Below, in pieces: positions 1 to 9,146 of a DNA stretch of 64,000 nucleotides. How positions within the stretch are numbered: position 1 is the stretch's first letter; each line of letters opens with the position of its first letter. The translations under genes were made by a program, and so were the position numbers. The stretch is from the NCBI GenBank assembly GCA_022577435.1, contig JAKOON010000006.1:20435501-20499500 (forward strand), written 5' to 3'. Origin of the DNA: Embiotoca jacksoni. Its lineage: Eukaryota > Chordata > Actinopteri > Embiotocidae. The notes beneath the pieces were generated by a model. That model made no database searches. It had not been told where the DNA came from and saw nothing but the letters and a program-made list of their open reading frames with translations.

Positions 1-20
1 AAAAACGACCCCAATGTAGA

Positions 21-219
21 TACAGTGGTGTGAAAAAGTCCTGATTCTTTTGCATGTTTGTCACACTTAAATGTTTCAGATCATCAAACAAATTTAAATA
101 TTGGTCAACGATAAGACAAGTAAACACAAAATGCAGTTTTTAAATGAAGGTTTTTATTATTAAGGGATAAAATAAAATCCAAACCCACATGGCCCTGTGT
201 GAAAAAGTGTTTGCCCCCT
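21..219 (+). repeat. Left terminal inverted repeat of Tc1-like element
   Basis: This arm pairs with 1410-1631. It contains GTGTGAAAAAGT at the outer end and GTGTGAAAAAGTGTTTGCC at the inner end (about 197-215). Confidence 0.85.
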
Positions 220-296
220 AAACCTAATAACTGGTTGGGCCACCCTTAGCAGCAACAACTGCAATCAAGCGTTTGCAATAACTTGCAATGAGTCTT

Positions 297-1243
297 TTAC
301 AGCTGTAGAGGGATGTTGGCCGACTCATCTTTGCAGAGTTGTTGTAATTCAGCCACATTGGAGGGTTTTCCAGCACAAACCTCCTTTTTAAGGTCATGCC
401 ACAGCATCTCAATAGGATTCAGGTCAGGACTTTGACTAGGCCACTCCAAAGTCTTCATTTTGTTTTTCTTCAGCCATTCAGAGGTGGACTTGCTGGTGTG
501 TTTTGGATCATTGTCCTGCTGCAGAACCCAAGTTGGCTTCAGCTTGAGGTCACGAACAGATGGCCGGACATTCTCCTCCAGGATTTTTTGGTAGACAGTA
601 GAATTCATGGTTCCTTTTATCACAGCAAGTCTTCCAGGTCCTGAAGCAGCAAAACAGCCCCAGACCATCACACTACCACCACCATATTTTACTGTTGTAT
701 GATGTTCTTTTTCTGAAATGCGGTGTTACTTTTACGCCAGATGTAACGGGACACACACCTTCCAAAAAGTTCAACTTTTGTCTCGTCAGTCCACAGAGTA
801 TTTTCCCAAAAGTCTTGGGGATCATCAAGATGTTTTCTGGCAAAAATGAGACGAGCCTTAATGTTCTTTTTGCTCAGCGGTGGTTTTGGTCTTGGAACGC
901 TGCCATGCAGGTCATTTTTGCCGTGTCTCTTTCTTATGGTGGAGTCATGAACACTGACCTTAACTGAGGCAAGTGAGGCCTGCAGTTCTTTGGATGTTGT
1001 TGTGGGGTCTTTTGTGACCTCTTGGATGAGTCGTCGCTGCTCTCTTGGGGTAATTTTGGTCGGCCGGCCGCTCCTGGGAAGGTTCACCACTGTTCCATGT
1101 TTTCTCCATTTGTGGATAATGGCTCTCACTGTGGTTCTCTGGAGTCCCAAAGCTTTAGAAATGGCTTTATAACCTTTTCCAGACTGATAGATCTCAATTA
1201 CTTTCTTTCTCATTTGTTCCTGAATTTCTTTGGATCTCGGCAT
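297..1243 (-). pseudogene. Tc1-like transposase, frameshifted
   Basis: Two minus-strand reading frames together cover a Tc1 transposase of about 310 residues, slightly short of the usual 340. The first (1243-689, 184 residues) starts MPRSKEI and carries the paired helix-turn-helix region with the GRPTKIT linker, then the first catalytic Asp in LWTDETKVELFG. It ends early after NTAFQKKN. The second (671-297) resumes at MMVWGCFAASG and holds the second Asp (QQDNDPKHT) and the Glu (SPDLNPIEMLW), the DDE triad typical of Tc1. The frame changes between about 672 and 700. A few residues also seem missing near TIRKRHGKN in the second DNA-binding region. The enzyme would cut and paste the element at TA sites, but this copy cannot make a full protein. 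Confidence 0.9.
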
Positions 1244-1409
1244 GATGTCGATCTTTTGAGGATCTTTTGGTCTACTTCACTTTGTCAGGCAGGTCCTATT
1301 TAAGTGATTTCTTGACTGAGAACAGGTGTGGCAGTAATCAGGCCTGGGTGTGGCTAGAGAAATTGAACTCAGGTGTGATAAACCACAGTTAAGTTATGTT
1401 TTAACAGGA

Positions 1410-1631
1410 GGGGGCAAACACTTTTTCACACAGGGAGGGCCATGTGGGTTTGGATTGTTTTTTCTCCCTTAATAATAAAAACCTTCATTTTAAAACTGCA
1501 TTTTGTGTTTACTTGTGTTATCTTTGACTAATATTTAAATTTGTTTGATGATCTGAAACATTTAAGTGTGACAGACATGCAAAAAAAATTGGAAATCAGG
1601 AAGGGGTCAAACACTTTTTCACACCATTATA
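1410..1631 (-). repeat. Right terminal inverted repeat of Tc1-like element
   Basis: This is the reverse complement of the left arm, with a few substitutions. Both repeat the GGGGGCAAACACTTTTTCACAC block at the inner end and an ACACTTTTTCACACC block at the outer end. Confidence 0.85.
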
Positions 1632-1670
1632 GACGGACGGACGGATGGACGGATGGACGGATGGAAGGAT
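1632..1670 (+). repeat. GACG/GATG tetranucleotide microsatellite
   Basis: A run of GACGGACGGACGGATGGACG-type units starts immediately outside the right TA of the Tc1-like element. The transposon probably inserted at the edge of this array. Confidence 0.8.
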
Positions 1671-1771
1671 ACAGGGTAAAAGCAATAAAAATGACAATAA
1701 AAATAGAGGTAGTAAAAATATTTTAAAAAATGTAACAAATGTCCAATATATACAAATAAAATCGAATAAAA

Positions 1772-2275
1772 TTAAATTAAACAACAGTGCACTGGTGTTA
1801 ATGATGTAGAGCAGATTTGGCCAAAGGTGAGTTTTTGCAAAGTCTGATTGCAGTGTGCATTAATCATCTCCTGTATCCTTGTGACAGTGGACAAAGTGTT
1901 CCGCTGTCCCTGCAGTCGGTGCTGAAGAGGGTGCTCCGGCTCATTCAATATGGATAACAGTTTGTTCAGCCTCCTCCTTCCCACCACCTTTTCCAGACTG
2001 TCAATTATGGAGCTGGCCTTCTTAACCCTCGTGTTGTCCTTGGGTCAAAATGATCCGCAGCTGTGTTCAAACCAAGTTCTATTTTATTTTCATATTTTTT
2101 GGGATCATTGGTGACAAGGAGGCTGTGAGGGTTTTTTTAAAGAAACCAATGATCCCAAAAAATATAGAAATAAAATAAAACTTGGTTGAACACAGCTGCG
2201 GGTCATTTTGACCCGAGGACAACACGAGGGTTAACCAGTTTGTTGGTGTCACTGGCTTTAATGCAAATATACTGT
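1772..2275 (-). pseudogene. LINE ORF2 C-terminal relic, split by a MITE
   Basis: On the minus strand, 1987-1772 reads as 71 open residues beginning VGRRRLNKLLSILNEPEHPL. This resembles the conserved region downstream of the reverse transcriptase in CR1/L2-type LINEs (a basic R-LNKL-SIL segment followed by HPLH). The preceding codons (about 1990-2275) read KKASSIIDSLEK-like and are interrupted by the 205-bp hairpin element at 2026-2230. No reverse-transcriptase catalytic motif is visible. This is a 5'-truncated fragment and the family assignment is tentative. Confidence 0.4.
2026..2230. mobile_element. piggyBac-type MITE (foldback), TTAA flanked
   Basis: A 205-bp element is flanked by TTAA on both sides (2022-2025 and 2231-2234), the duplication piggyBac elements make. 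It begins CCCTCGTGTTGTCCT and ends with the exact inverse. Arms of about 86 bp (2026-2112 and 2145-2230) are nearly perfect complements, with only a few mismatches and a spacer of about 32 bp, so a single strand folds into a long hairpin. It has no coding capacity and would depend on a piggyBac transposase in trans. The tip matches the terminus at 5496 in 14 of 15 bases, and both elements contain a GGGTCAAA motif close inside. Confidence 0.9.
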
Positions 2276-3257
2276 TAGAGGCACCGTATAAAGAACTCTA
2301 TACAGCAACAGATGGTATGCCTCCAACAGATGGTATGACAAAGTAGTTTTCATTTGTTTTAAGATGTGGTATTTCCATTATTTCTTCATCTAAAAAAAAA
2401 AAAAATTAAACACAGGTTTTCTTCTTGCGCAACCTGTTCTCTCCTTATCGTTCCATGTAACACAATACTTCAGTAAAGATGTTCATTGCAAACTGTGGAC
2501 GAAGTAGGAATTAAAAAAAAGCAGATGTTCATACATAGCTGGTGTTATTTCTGTTCACTGGCTCAGGGAACAATTGTTGTCTTCATCACGTACAATCAGT
2601 CTAGCTGATAAAATGCAAGTTAAACAGGATTGTATGCATATTAATTAACAACTGGAGTGATTGCAGATTCTAGTTCTCCTGCCGCCTATGTGTCTGTGTG
2701 GGTGCAAACAGTATGTGTATGTGTGTGTGTGTGTGTTGTAGATTATTGAAGATACTTCAGGGTGTTTTGCTTTAAAATCACACTCCCACGCACATATGCA
2801 GGCACATTTTGGCAGAAAACAATTTTTTTTAAATCAACCAGTTGTGACCATTATTTCATAGAGCAAGTTATTTGCTTTATTTCGTACTTACTTTTAATGG
2901 CTTAAATTGGAAATAACAACAAATCTATTGTCACAGAAAGTCAAACAGATCGTTAGCCAGACTTCCCAGAAAAGCTCATTGTTGTATTATTAATACACAG
3001 TTAGGAGGTGATAAAGGTTCCACACTCTAACCAATCATGTCTGGAGGACATGTTTGAAAGTGGATATAATACTCTTAATTGAATAATAATTTGTGTCTGA
3101 TATGGTTTTCTTTGTTGTTGTCTTTTTCCAGAAAATACAATTTTATTATCTGGTAAAAATCCTTCAAATGACATCAACTCTTTTTGCCTAATTAAAAACT
3201 CTGGAATCTATAAATATTCAAATTCATTTAATTTCAGAAGTTTAAAGTCCGTTCTAT
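2235..3257. other. AT-rich stretch without recognised gene
   Basis: Only a short TG run (about 2713-2736) and A/T homopolymers stand out. I see no open frame with recognisable protein features. Confidence 0.6.
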
Positions 3258-3259
3258 TT

Positions 3260-4222
3260 GTACCTGCACTGGAGCTTTAAGATATCCACATCATACATAT
3301 ATGATTGTTTTCTTGAGAAGGTCAAATATATTGGCAGGAATTTGAACACGGTGTTGTTTACGTCGATCGAGAGAGATCAGTGTCTGGTGAGTAGGCAGGC
3401 CGTGCAAGAACTGGGATATTTTCAGCTTTTAGGAATTCTGCACAAATCTTTGCAAAATGAGGCGATGGTGGCGGATGAATGGCACGACAAAGAGCCAGGG
3501 TCTCAACACGATATCTATTTGGGCATTCAAACGGCCTTCAATGAAAGGCATTTGAATTCATTGCACGTAGTTTATGCCCGCCCATACCATCACCCCACCG
3601 CCACTACAGGCCACTCTGTTCACAACGTTCACATCAACAAACCTCTCGCCCACCCAGCACCATACGTCTGCCATCTGCTCGGTACAGAGAAAACTAGGAT
3701 TCTTCTGTGAGGAGAGCACTTCTCCAAAGTGCCAGACGCTATTGATGGTGAGCATTTGCCGATCCAAGTCTGTTACAGTCTTGATTAATTTAATTAAATT
3801 GTTAATTCAAGACCCCGGTGAGCAAGCGCTTCGGTTGTGCAAACAAACTTTTGCATCAGCTTTTCTGAGTGGCTGGTCTTGCAGATGAAGGAAGGGGCGG
3901 AACTCGCATATTTTCGGATACAATGTTGAAAACGTATGGCAGAGAAAAGAACATTCATTTCACAGGCAACAGCTCTGCTGGACATTCCTGCAGTCAGCGT
4001 GCCACTGAGACGCCGTCTAAAACCTGGACATTTGTGGCATTGTGTTGGCTGACAAAACTACACATTTTGGAGTGGCCACACCTGTTAAGTGGATGAGTTA
4101 TTCTGTCAGATTTGTGAACAAGATTTGAGAGAAATAACCCTTCTGTTTATCCAAAAGAAGTCTTGGATCTTTCATGAAAAATGCGAACAAAAACAGGAGT
4201 GTTGAGTTTATATTTTTGTTGA
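3260..4222 (-). pseudogene. Tc1-like transposon relic with decayed transposase
   Basis: The minus-strand frame at 3767-3558 contains a GERFVDVNVVNRVACSGGGV stretch and MVWAGI, the segment just after the first catalytic Asp in one group of fish Tc1 transposases. Shifted frames further on (about 3560-3350) give IEGRLNAQ-like and VVPFIRHHRL-like pieces of the same domain, broken by several stops. The plus-strand tail (about 4040-4222), with ACATTTTGGAGTGGCC and TTATATTTTTGTTGAA, resembles the inverted repeat end of the same fish Tc1 family. The left end is not clear. This is an old, heavily mutated copy. Confidence 0.65.
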
Positions 4223-4229
4223 ATTTATA

Positions 4230-4510
4230 AAAATCCTGTGTGGAGTTTGCATGTTCTCCCTGTGCCTGCGTGGGTTCTCTCCGGGTACTCCGGCTTCCTC
4301 CCACCATCCAAAAAAAACATGCATCTCAGGTTAATTGGTGATTCTACAAATTGCCCTGAGGTGTGAATGGCCTTTGTTTCGGTCTGTGTCCATGTGTGAT
4401 GGACTGGCGACCTGTGTACCCTGCCTTCGCCCAAAGTAAGCTGTGATAGGCTCCAGCCAACCTGTGACCCTGTTCAAGATAAAGCGAGTATAGACAATGG
4501 ATGGATACTT
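4230..4510 (+). repeat. Fish LINE 3' tail (ATGGATGG-ended)
   Basis: GTGTGGAGTTTGCATGTTCT, then GGTTAATTGGTGATTCTA, GATGGACTGGCGACCTG, GATAGGCTCCAGCC and an ATGGATGG end form the highly repeated 3' region of a fish non-LTR retrotransposon (RTE-like, class label uncertain). Only the 3' end is present, consistent with 5' truncation during target-primed reverse transcription. Confidence 0.75.
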
Positions 4511-5035
4511 GACTTTTCTTGTCTGACCTTGTCACCCCCAGTAAGACGACAGCACACAGAGAAAATAAAGCCTGCAGGTGGAGGTTGGGTTGATTAGCTA
4601 CAGCAGCAGTGAAATGAAAGCTGCAGCCAGAATCTGTGCACTAGATGTTCTCGTGTATTGTGGGAGTAGCTGCAAGGTATACGCTGAGTGCATCATGTGC
4701 GAGGGCAGAGCTGAGCACACAGCTTCCTGAACTGGCTATAGTCCATTAAAATATAAAACTGCTATTTAAACTTCCTAAGAAAACTTTTGAGTCTGCAGAT
4801 GGTTTACCATGAGCTCCAAACAGGAACTCAGATCAAAATGATCAATGAGATGAAATAAGAGATGCCTGCTGTTGTCAGAGACCACAGACACTTTCAATTA
4901 TAATCTTCTTCCTCTGAAAAGAAAACTGCAGACATCACCACAGCCAGAAATAATAATAAAAAAAAAATAAACACTTTGGAATTTGAGGAAATTATGTGAC
5001 AGGATGTAGATGCTTACATTTCAAAACATGTTTCT
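4511..5035. other. Unassigned AT-rich sequence
   Basis: No coding frame, RNA gene or repeat signature was recognised in this stretch. Confidence 0.5.
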
Positions 5036-5057
5036 TCACACACACGCGCACACACAC

Positions 5058-5108
<51 letters not shown>

Positions 5109-5128
5109 CACACACACACACACACACT
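5036..5128 (+). repeat. (CA)n microsatellite
   Basis: About 93 bp of CA dinucleotides with a few CG interruptions. Open frames reported through it are artefacts of the repeat. Confidence 0.95.
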
Positions 5129-5491
5129 CACTTTTCCTTTCAAATTGTCTTCCGGCGCAGATTTCAAAGACCTAATGAGCCTGAAAATACCAAACTTTGG
5201 CATTGACGAGAAAGCTTCTCTCCAAATTAAAAATGGCCTCAAAGATTGTCAGATGTCTGTTTTAGCAGGAGCCCAATTGAGTCTAATGATTAGAAGTGTT
5301 CAGTCTGATTTTAATCTTACAGTGACTCTGCTCTGATATAAGTATCTCTGTGGCCTTAGTTTCTATGGGTATGAGACAGTATTAGTTATCTGATGTCGTA
5401 CAACTACAGAGCTGCTTATGAGTCTGTGTGCTGTATTGCAGACTATTTAATACTGACCTTTGCAGCAAATGGAAAAAGAAAAAGAAAACAC

Positions 5492-5510
5492 TTAACCCTT
5501 GTGTTGTCCT
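5492..5510 (+). repeat. piggyBac left terminus with TTAA target site
   Basis: TTAA is followed directly by CCCTTGTGTTGTCCT. A GGGTCAAACTGTCCCGC motif follows at about 5537-5553, as in the MITE at 2026. TTAA targeting is diagnostic of piggyBac. Confidence 0.8.
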
Positions 5511-5567
5511 CACATTTACCTGACACCCAGCGCCCTTGGGTCAAACTGTCCCGCACCATCTACGGCC

Positions 5568-6032
5568 TCAATGTGCACACGCGGGACAGCAGGCGAGCGC
5601 GCAGCCTTTGCAGATGTATTTCTTACACGCGTAGCACATTATGTGAGTTTTACTGTCCTTCTTCGGCGGGCAGATCTGACACCTCTTCCTCTTACTTGCC
5701 CCGAGAGCCGGCGCGCTGTTTGGGGCTGACGCTAGGGCGGGCTGATCCACGGGCACGTCGCAAGACCTGGACCTCTGAACGGCTTTCACGGCTTTCACAA
5801 CCGAAGCGGCAGCTTTCGTGCGGGGGAGACGTTCCCGTCTTTCAATGAACGGGGTTACGAGCGCCTTGCCCAGCTGCTCCAGGAACACCCTCCTGTTGTT
5901 CTTTTTACCAGGCATCCAGGTAGGGTTAAGTTCTCTCCATATCACAAACGCGTTGTAGGAGGACACGTCAAGGACATGTCTGCAACTGTACGTCCCTATC
6001 ACCTTGTCTAGGTTGTCCACACCTCCTTTGCG
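5568..6032 (-). pseudogene. piggyBac-family transposase, C-terminal part
   Basis: Reading leftward, the frame opens with KGGVDNLDKVIGTYSC, the signature around the last catalytic Asp of piggyBac (DDE_Tnp_1_7) transposases. It continues through VLDVSSYNAFVIW, a basic linker and a terminal Cys-rich zinc-binding domain (CQIC, CYAC, CKGC, CPAC). About a dozen residues normally found between YSC and the VLDVSS helix are absent, so a small in-frame deletion is likely. Upstream, a stop lies at 6069-6071 and the rest of the catalytic domain was not found. About 155 of the usual 550-600 residues remain. The gene ends about 70 bp inside the transposon tip. In an intact element this enzyme would excise and insert it at TTAA. 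This copy is dead. Confidence 0.85.
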
Positions 6033-6241
6033 GTGATCAGTTGAGAAGCTACGTACTTGAAGTTGAGCTTACCCAGAGCTAGGTTGTTACATTGTCCCTT
6101 ATACCCGTTCAACCCTGGTAACACCACGTCGTTATCGCCACGGCCATCGCTCACAAGGGTCGCTGGAGACGAGCCTATATTTTTGCCTACTGTCACGCTT
6201 TGTTCATTGAGCATGAAGCAAATGGAGTTCTGTGAGATCAT
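6008..6241 (-). CDS. Short ORF upstream of transposase remnant, unassigned
   Basis: A 77-codon frame (MISQNSICFMLNE start) overlaps the transposase frame by about 25 bp in a different phase and ends at EVWTT. I do not recognise it. It does not resemble the piggyBac catalytic core that should lie here, so either it is a chance frame or a deletion has brought viral-like sequence against the transposase end. It is recorded because it covers the missing part of the transposase. Confidence 0.2.
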   Translation of the reverse strand: MISQNSICFMLNEQSVTVGKNIGSSPATLVSDGRGDNDVVLPGLNGYKGQCNNLALGKLNFKYVASQLITAKEVWTT

Positions 6242-6394
6242 AGTAACAACCTGAGGAGTCTTTGTTGATTGAGTGTGAGAATGTAGGACACTGCTGCTGA
6301 AATGTATCTGTTAGTGTCCTACTTACTGGAGTGTAAACATTTCATCCTGAAGCACTTAACAAAACAGAAATTGCTTTAGATTGCCATGTGAAAG

Positions 6395-6400
6395 TTTATT
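6395..6400 (-). terminator. Poly(A) signal for the Gln-rich gene
   Basis: AATAAA on the minus strand, about 230 bp beyond the TAG at 6628-6630. Confidence 0.5.
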
Positions 6401-6627
6401 TTCAGCATACGATATATCAACAAGTACAACAAGCAATTACACACTGTTCATTTCTCAAAAACCCTTACACTACGCTACCAGGATAACGTTATATCAAGTC
6501 ATCTCTACTTCTTTGTGACAACAGCTGACACAAAGTCTGCCACACAACTTGAAGTCTTAGAAGAGCCGCTGCTGTCCGATGGTACAGAATATCCAGCTTG
6601 CTGTTTGTTCGTAACGTTGGTATTGTA

Positions 6628-7725
6628 CTATTGAGTCGACTGTTGATCGTTAGCGCTTGCGAGCGTGCCCCCTACATTGTTTTCCGTGTCCATCGTGACC
6701 ACTTCGCAACTCTCCTCACTTGAGCCTCTGCTACTGCTCTTTGATATCTGTTTTGAAAGTTCACGTAGTTCATTCATCTTGTTTGCTCACACGTTTATAT
6801 GGAGTGTCTCTCGCCAAACTCTGCAACGTGTCCATATTGGACTGGTTAGACAAGGACTGTTGTGACACTGAGCTGCGCTGTTGTTCTAGTATTACGTCTC
6901 TTACACTGGCCTTGATCGAATCGAGCATCTGGTCTTGCTCTTTCTGCGAAGCTGCTTGTCTCTCTGATTGCTCATTGTAATACTCGATCGCTATCTTCCT
7001 CCTTTGCTCCTCGGTCAGAGTCCCGTACTGAAACGATTTGTCATCATGATTCGATACTTCACTCGGGGTGTAGAGACTCTGCCCTCAAAAGAAACTTTGC
7101 CCGCTCTGCTGCTGAGGATTCCACGGATGTTGGGTTTGAGGTTGTGCACAATGTTGAAGCATCGGAGCCAAGTGCATGAAACTCTGTAGAGCTTGTAGCT
7201 GTGCTTGTGACTGCTGATATTACTGCTGCTGAGCCAGAGGCTGCTGCTGCTGCTGCTTGATCATATTATCAATTTGGGTCTGAATAACGGACACTGTATC
7301 TTCCATCTGTTCAAGTTTAAGTCCTGGAGTTTCTCCTCTACAGTCTGTTACTCCTGTGTTAGTATCTTTGTCACCAGGTTTAACACCAGCACAGAGTTTA
7401 GTCTTCACTCCGGTACGCTTGGTGAAATCCTTAGCTCCTTGCACCGTGAATAGCATGTCCAGATCGTTAGGACATTTCAGTCTCTGAGTTAGTACGCTAT
7501 TCTGAACCTTGATGGCCTCTAATACATCCTTTAGCACTCGCATCTCTGCTGCTTGGTCTAGTACGGCCTTCCTCAGGGATGTAACAGTCTCCGTGATACT
7601 CTGTCCCTCTGAACTCTCCGGGGTGTTCTCATTCAGATTGACACCTGCGTTGAGAACAGAGTCCTTGAGTGTGGAGAATCCCATCCTGGTCATGGTCTGG
7701 GTTAGATCGTTACCTGTTACCAAGG
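6628..7725 (-). pseudogene. Gln-rich coiled-coil protein, possibly herpesvirus capsid scaffold-like
   Basis: One minus-strand frame runs from about 7725 to 6770 with two internal stops (TAA at 7220-7222, TGA at 7085-7087). A neighbouring frame (from about 6778) then carries a plausible tail to a TAG at 6628-6630, so one frameshift is also inferred. The protein would be about 360 residues. It has an N-terminal part with heptad-like LRKAVLDQAAEMRVLKDVL, a middle rich in Gln (QQQQQ, AQQQ), then a charged EEQRRKIAIEYYNEQSERQ segment. Gln-rich, coiled-coil, low-complexity composition suits the assembly/scaffold region of a herpesvirus capsid protease-scaffold gene, but no protease motif is visible, so this is only a suggestion. 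The first in-frame codon upstream is a stop at 7766-7768, and no ATG precedes VTGNDLTQ, so the 5' end may be lost. Confidence 0.5.
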
Positions 7726-7743
7726 TGCAAAAGGCCTTTCTTG

Positions 7744-7812
7744 CGAATTGTCCAACCGTGAGCCATTACTACGAATTGTCCAATGGTGAGGCCTTTCTTG
7801 CGAATTGTCCAA
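7744..7812 (+). repeat. Triplicated CGAATTGTCCAA motif
   Basis: Three copies of CGAATTGTCCAA lie at 7744-7755, 7772-7783 and 7801-7812, spaced 28-29 bp. The first and third are preceded by AGGCCTTTCTTG. They stop about 20 bp before a TATA box, so they may be promoter elements of the glycoprotein gene or a divergent control region shared with the minus-strand gene. Confidence 0.75.
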
Positions 7813-7832
7813 CAGTGTCAGGTTTCAGCATG

Positions 7833-7840
7833 TATAAAAA
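7833..7840 (+). promoter_or_regulatory. TATA box of glycoprotein gene
   Basis: TATAAAAA lies about 100 bp upstream of the ATG at 7942, with no other ATG-initiated frame of note in between. The placement fits a short viral-type 5' UTR. Confidence 0.65.
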
Positions 7841-7941
7841 GGCTCAACTGCTGCCAACAGCAGCCTTCCTACGCTGTGCTCCCTGTGTGCGTGTATCGTT
7901 AAGAGAACAAGCTGTTTGACATCTGTGTACACTCAACCACT

Positions 7942-8919
7942 ATGAGAATGTACATTCCTATCATAATGAGTCTGCTGTACATGACAACGCTGACAGTTGA
8001 GTGTTGTGTGTTGAAAAGGGCTAAAGATCTTGCAGCTGAGAGACTAGAACCTGTCACCCTCGTCGGTACAATGGACAGCACTGTCAAGTTGCTAGGGTAC
8101 TTGGAAAGCCCCACTCATCCGTTCTATAAAGACAGTCAACCTGTGTACGCTGGTGAACACATATACCAACTGACGATGACACCACTGGGATACCAAGTCA
8201 GCATTTGCTTTCTCACATGGACAGACGAAGGCACATACAGGATAGGAAGTGAGATTTTCAATCTGAGCGCAAAGTCCAACACGTGGTATGTTCTACTATA
8301 GTGCCAAAGTGGACAAAGTAAAGAAGGCTGCGTTTCTGAGCCCGCTCGAGGGTGTTGTCAGAATCTCTATGTTGTACATACAACCCGAAAATAGTCAAGT
8401 TTGGAGCCTAATCGAAGTGTGGAATGACACTATGAGCAGAACAATAAGTCCAGCACATTGCTGTTTCATGATCCACAACGGGAACACCTTTGGTGGATAT
8501 GGTGATAAATCCTACCAGTATTTCATATATCAAAGAAACATGCAAGCCAACACATCTTGCTCAAATCTCAAGTTCACAACATCAGCACGTGTCACCTCCT
8601 CTACAACCATCGGAACCCCAATGGTGATATTGCCAGATCTCAACGAGCTGGAGGATGTCAGAACATCCGTGAAACTGCTCAATGTAAGCGAAAGTGAGTT
8701 GAGTTTTGGTTGTTTTATTTTTAATGACAGTACTACTCTGTACATTCAGCTCACTTTGTCACTGTCTCTGTCCCTGCAGCTATACAGGACATGAAGCGGA
8801 TGTTAGATGAATTTGAAAGATCGTGGAACTCTGGAAGGTCTACAGGCTCTATGCTCCGAAGACACATTTTTCTGACACCAGTTTTCATTACAATGGCCAC
8901 CCTGATGTTTGCAATATAG
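7942..8919 (+). pseudogene. Signal-peptide membrane glycoprotein, one intron, frameshifted
   Basis: The first frame (7942-8301) starts MRMYIPIIMSLLYMTTLTVE, a signal peptide. It ends at a premature stop through a one-base shift near 8285, and the next frame (8288 on) continues the same protein. Several N-glycosylation sequons are visible (FNLSAK, NDT, NTS, NVS). At 8694 a GTGAGT donor and at 8779 a CAG acceptor with a pyrimidine tract bound an 86-bp intron. Joining keeps the frame open for about 45 more codons to a TAG at 8917-8919, ending in a hydrophobic stretch (FLTPVFITMATLMFAI) that could be a transmembrane or lipid-anchor signal. This describes a type I surface glycoprotein of about 300 residues. 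I cannot assign a family: it may be viral or a captured host gene. It converges on the kinase gene. Confidence 0.6.
8694..8779 (+). other. Predicted 86-bp spliceosomal intron
   Basis: GTGAGT donor, polypyrimidine tract (CTGTCTCTGTCCCTGCAG) and phase-1 junction. Without splicing the protein ends in a low-complexity SLSLSL tail, whereas with splicing it gains a hydrophobic C-terminus. Confidence 0.65.
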
Positions 8920-9039
8920 TCACGAACCAGGTCAATGTGGTGATGCTAAAGTGTGTCCTGTAAGCAATATTGTAAACTGTAATCCTCTATGTAACACTAA
9001 CATAAAGCCTTTATGCAAACAAGGTTCCTTTGTACAAGT

Positions 9040-9045
9040 TTTATT
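9040..9045 (-). terminator. Poly(A) signal of kinase gene
   Basis: AATAAA on the minus strand, about 100 bp beyond the end of the kinase frame (9147). A CATAAA variant for the converging plus-strand gene lies at 9001-9006, so the two genes share a roughly 230-bp 3' region. Confidence 0.55.
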
Positions 9046-9146
9046 GAGAATGTACAATGTCTCTTGATGTTATAGTACAATTGACAATGTTGGTCATCAA
9101 CAATCTGTTGGTATATCATGAATATACTATATATATTGTTCCAGAA

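Larger units (their letters stand above)
21..1631 (-). mobile_element. Tc1-like DNA transposon, nearly complete, long inverted repeats
   Basis: The element starts at a TA (21-22) followed by CAGTGGTGTGAAAAAG and ends with the inverted counterpart and a TA at 1630-1631. The inverted repeats are about 200 bp each (21-219 and 1410-1631). Both carry an outer and an inner copy of a GTGTGAAAAAGTGTTTG-type motif, an arrangement like the paired transposase sites of IR/DR-type Tc1 elements. The transposase lies on the minus strand between them. The length of about 1.6 kb is normal for fish Tc1 elements. A frameshift in the transposase makes this copy non-autonomous, but its ends look well preserved. 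Family placement is from motifs only. Confidence 0.9.

Noticed and set aside
5010..5336. Open frames through the CA/TG arrays (also 20707-21003, 21520-22049, 35435-35850, 59091-59637)
   Set aside because: They are His-Thr or Cys-Val repeats created by dinucleotide runs, with no real protein content.
5393..5848. 151-codon plus-strand frame over the transposase remnant
   Set aside because: It is antisense to the piggyBac transposase, whose motifs are clear on the minus strand.
8288..8794. Reading the glycoprotein end without splicing
   Set aside because: The tail would be a low-complexity Ser/Leu stretch derived from the pyrimidine tract, whereas splicing gives a sensible hydrophobic end.
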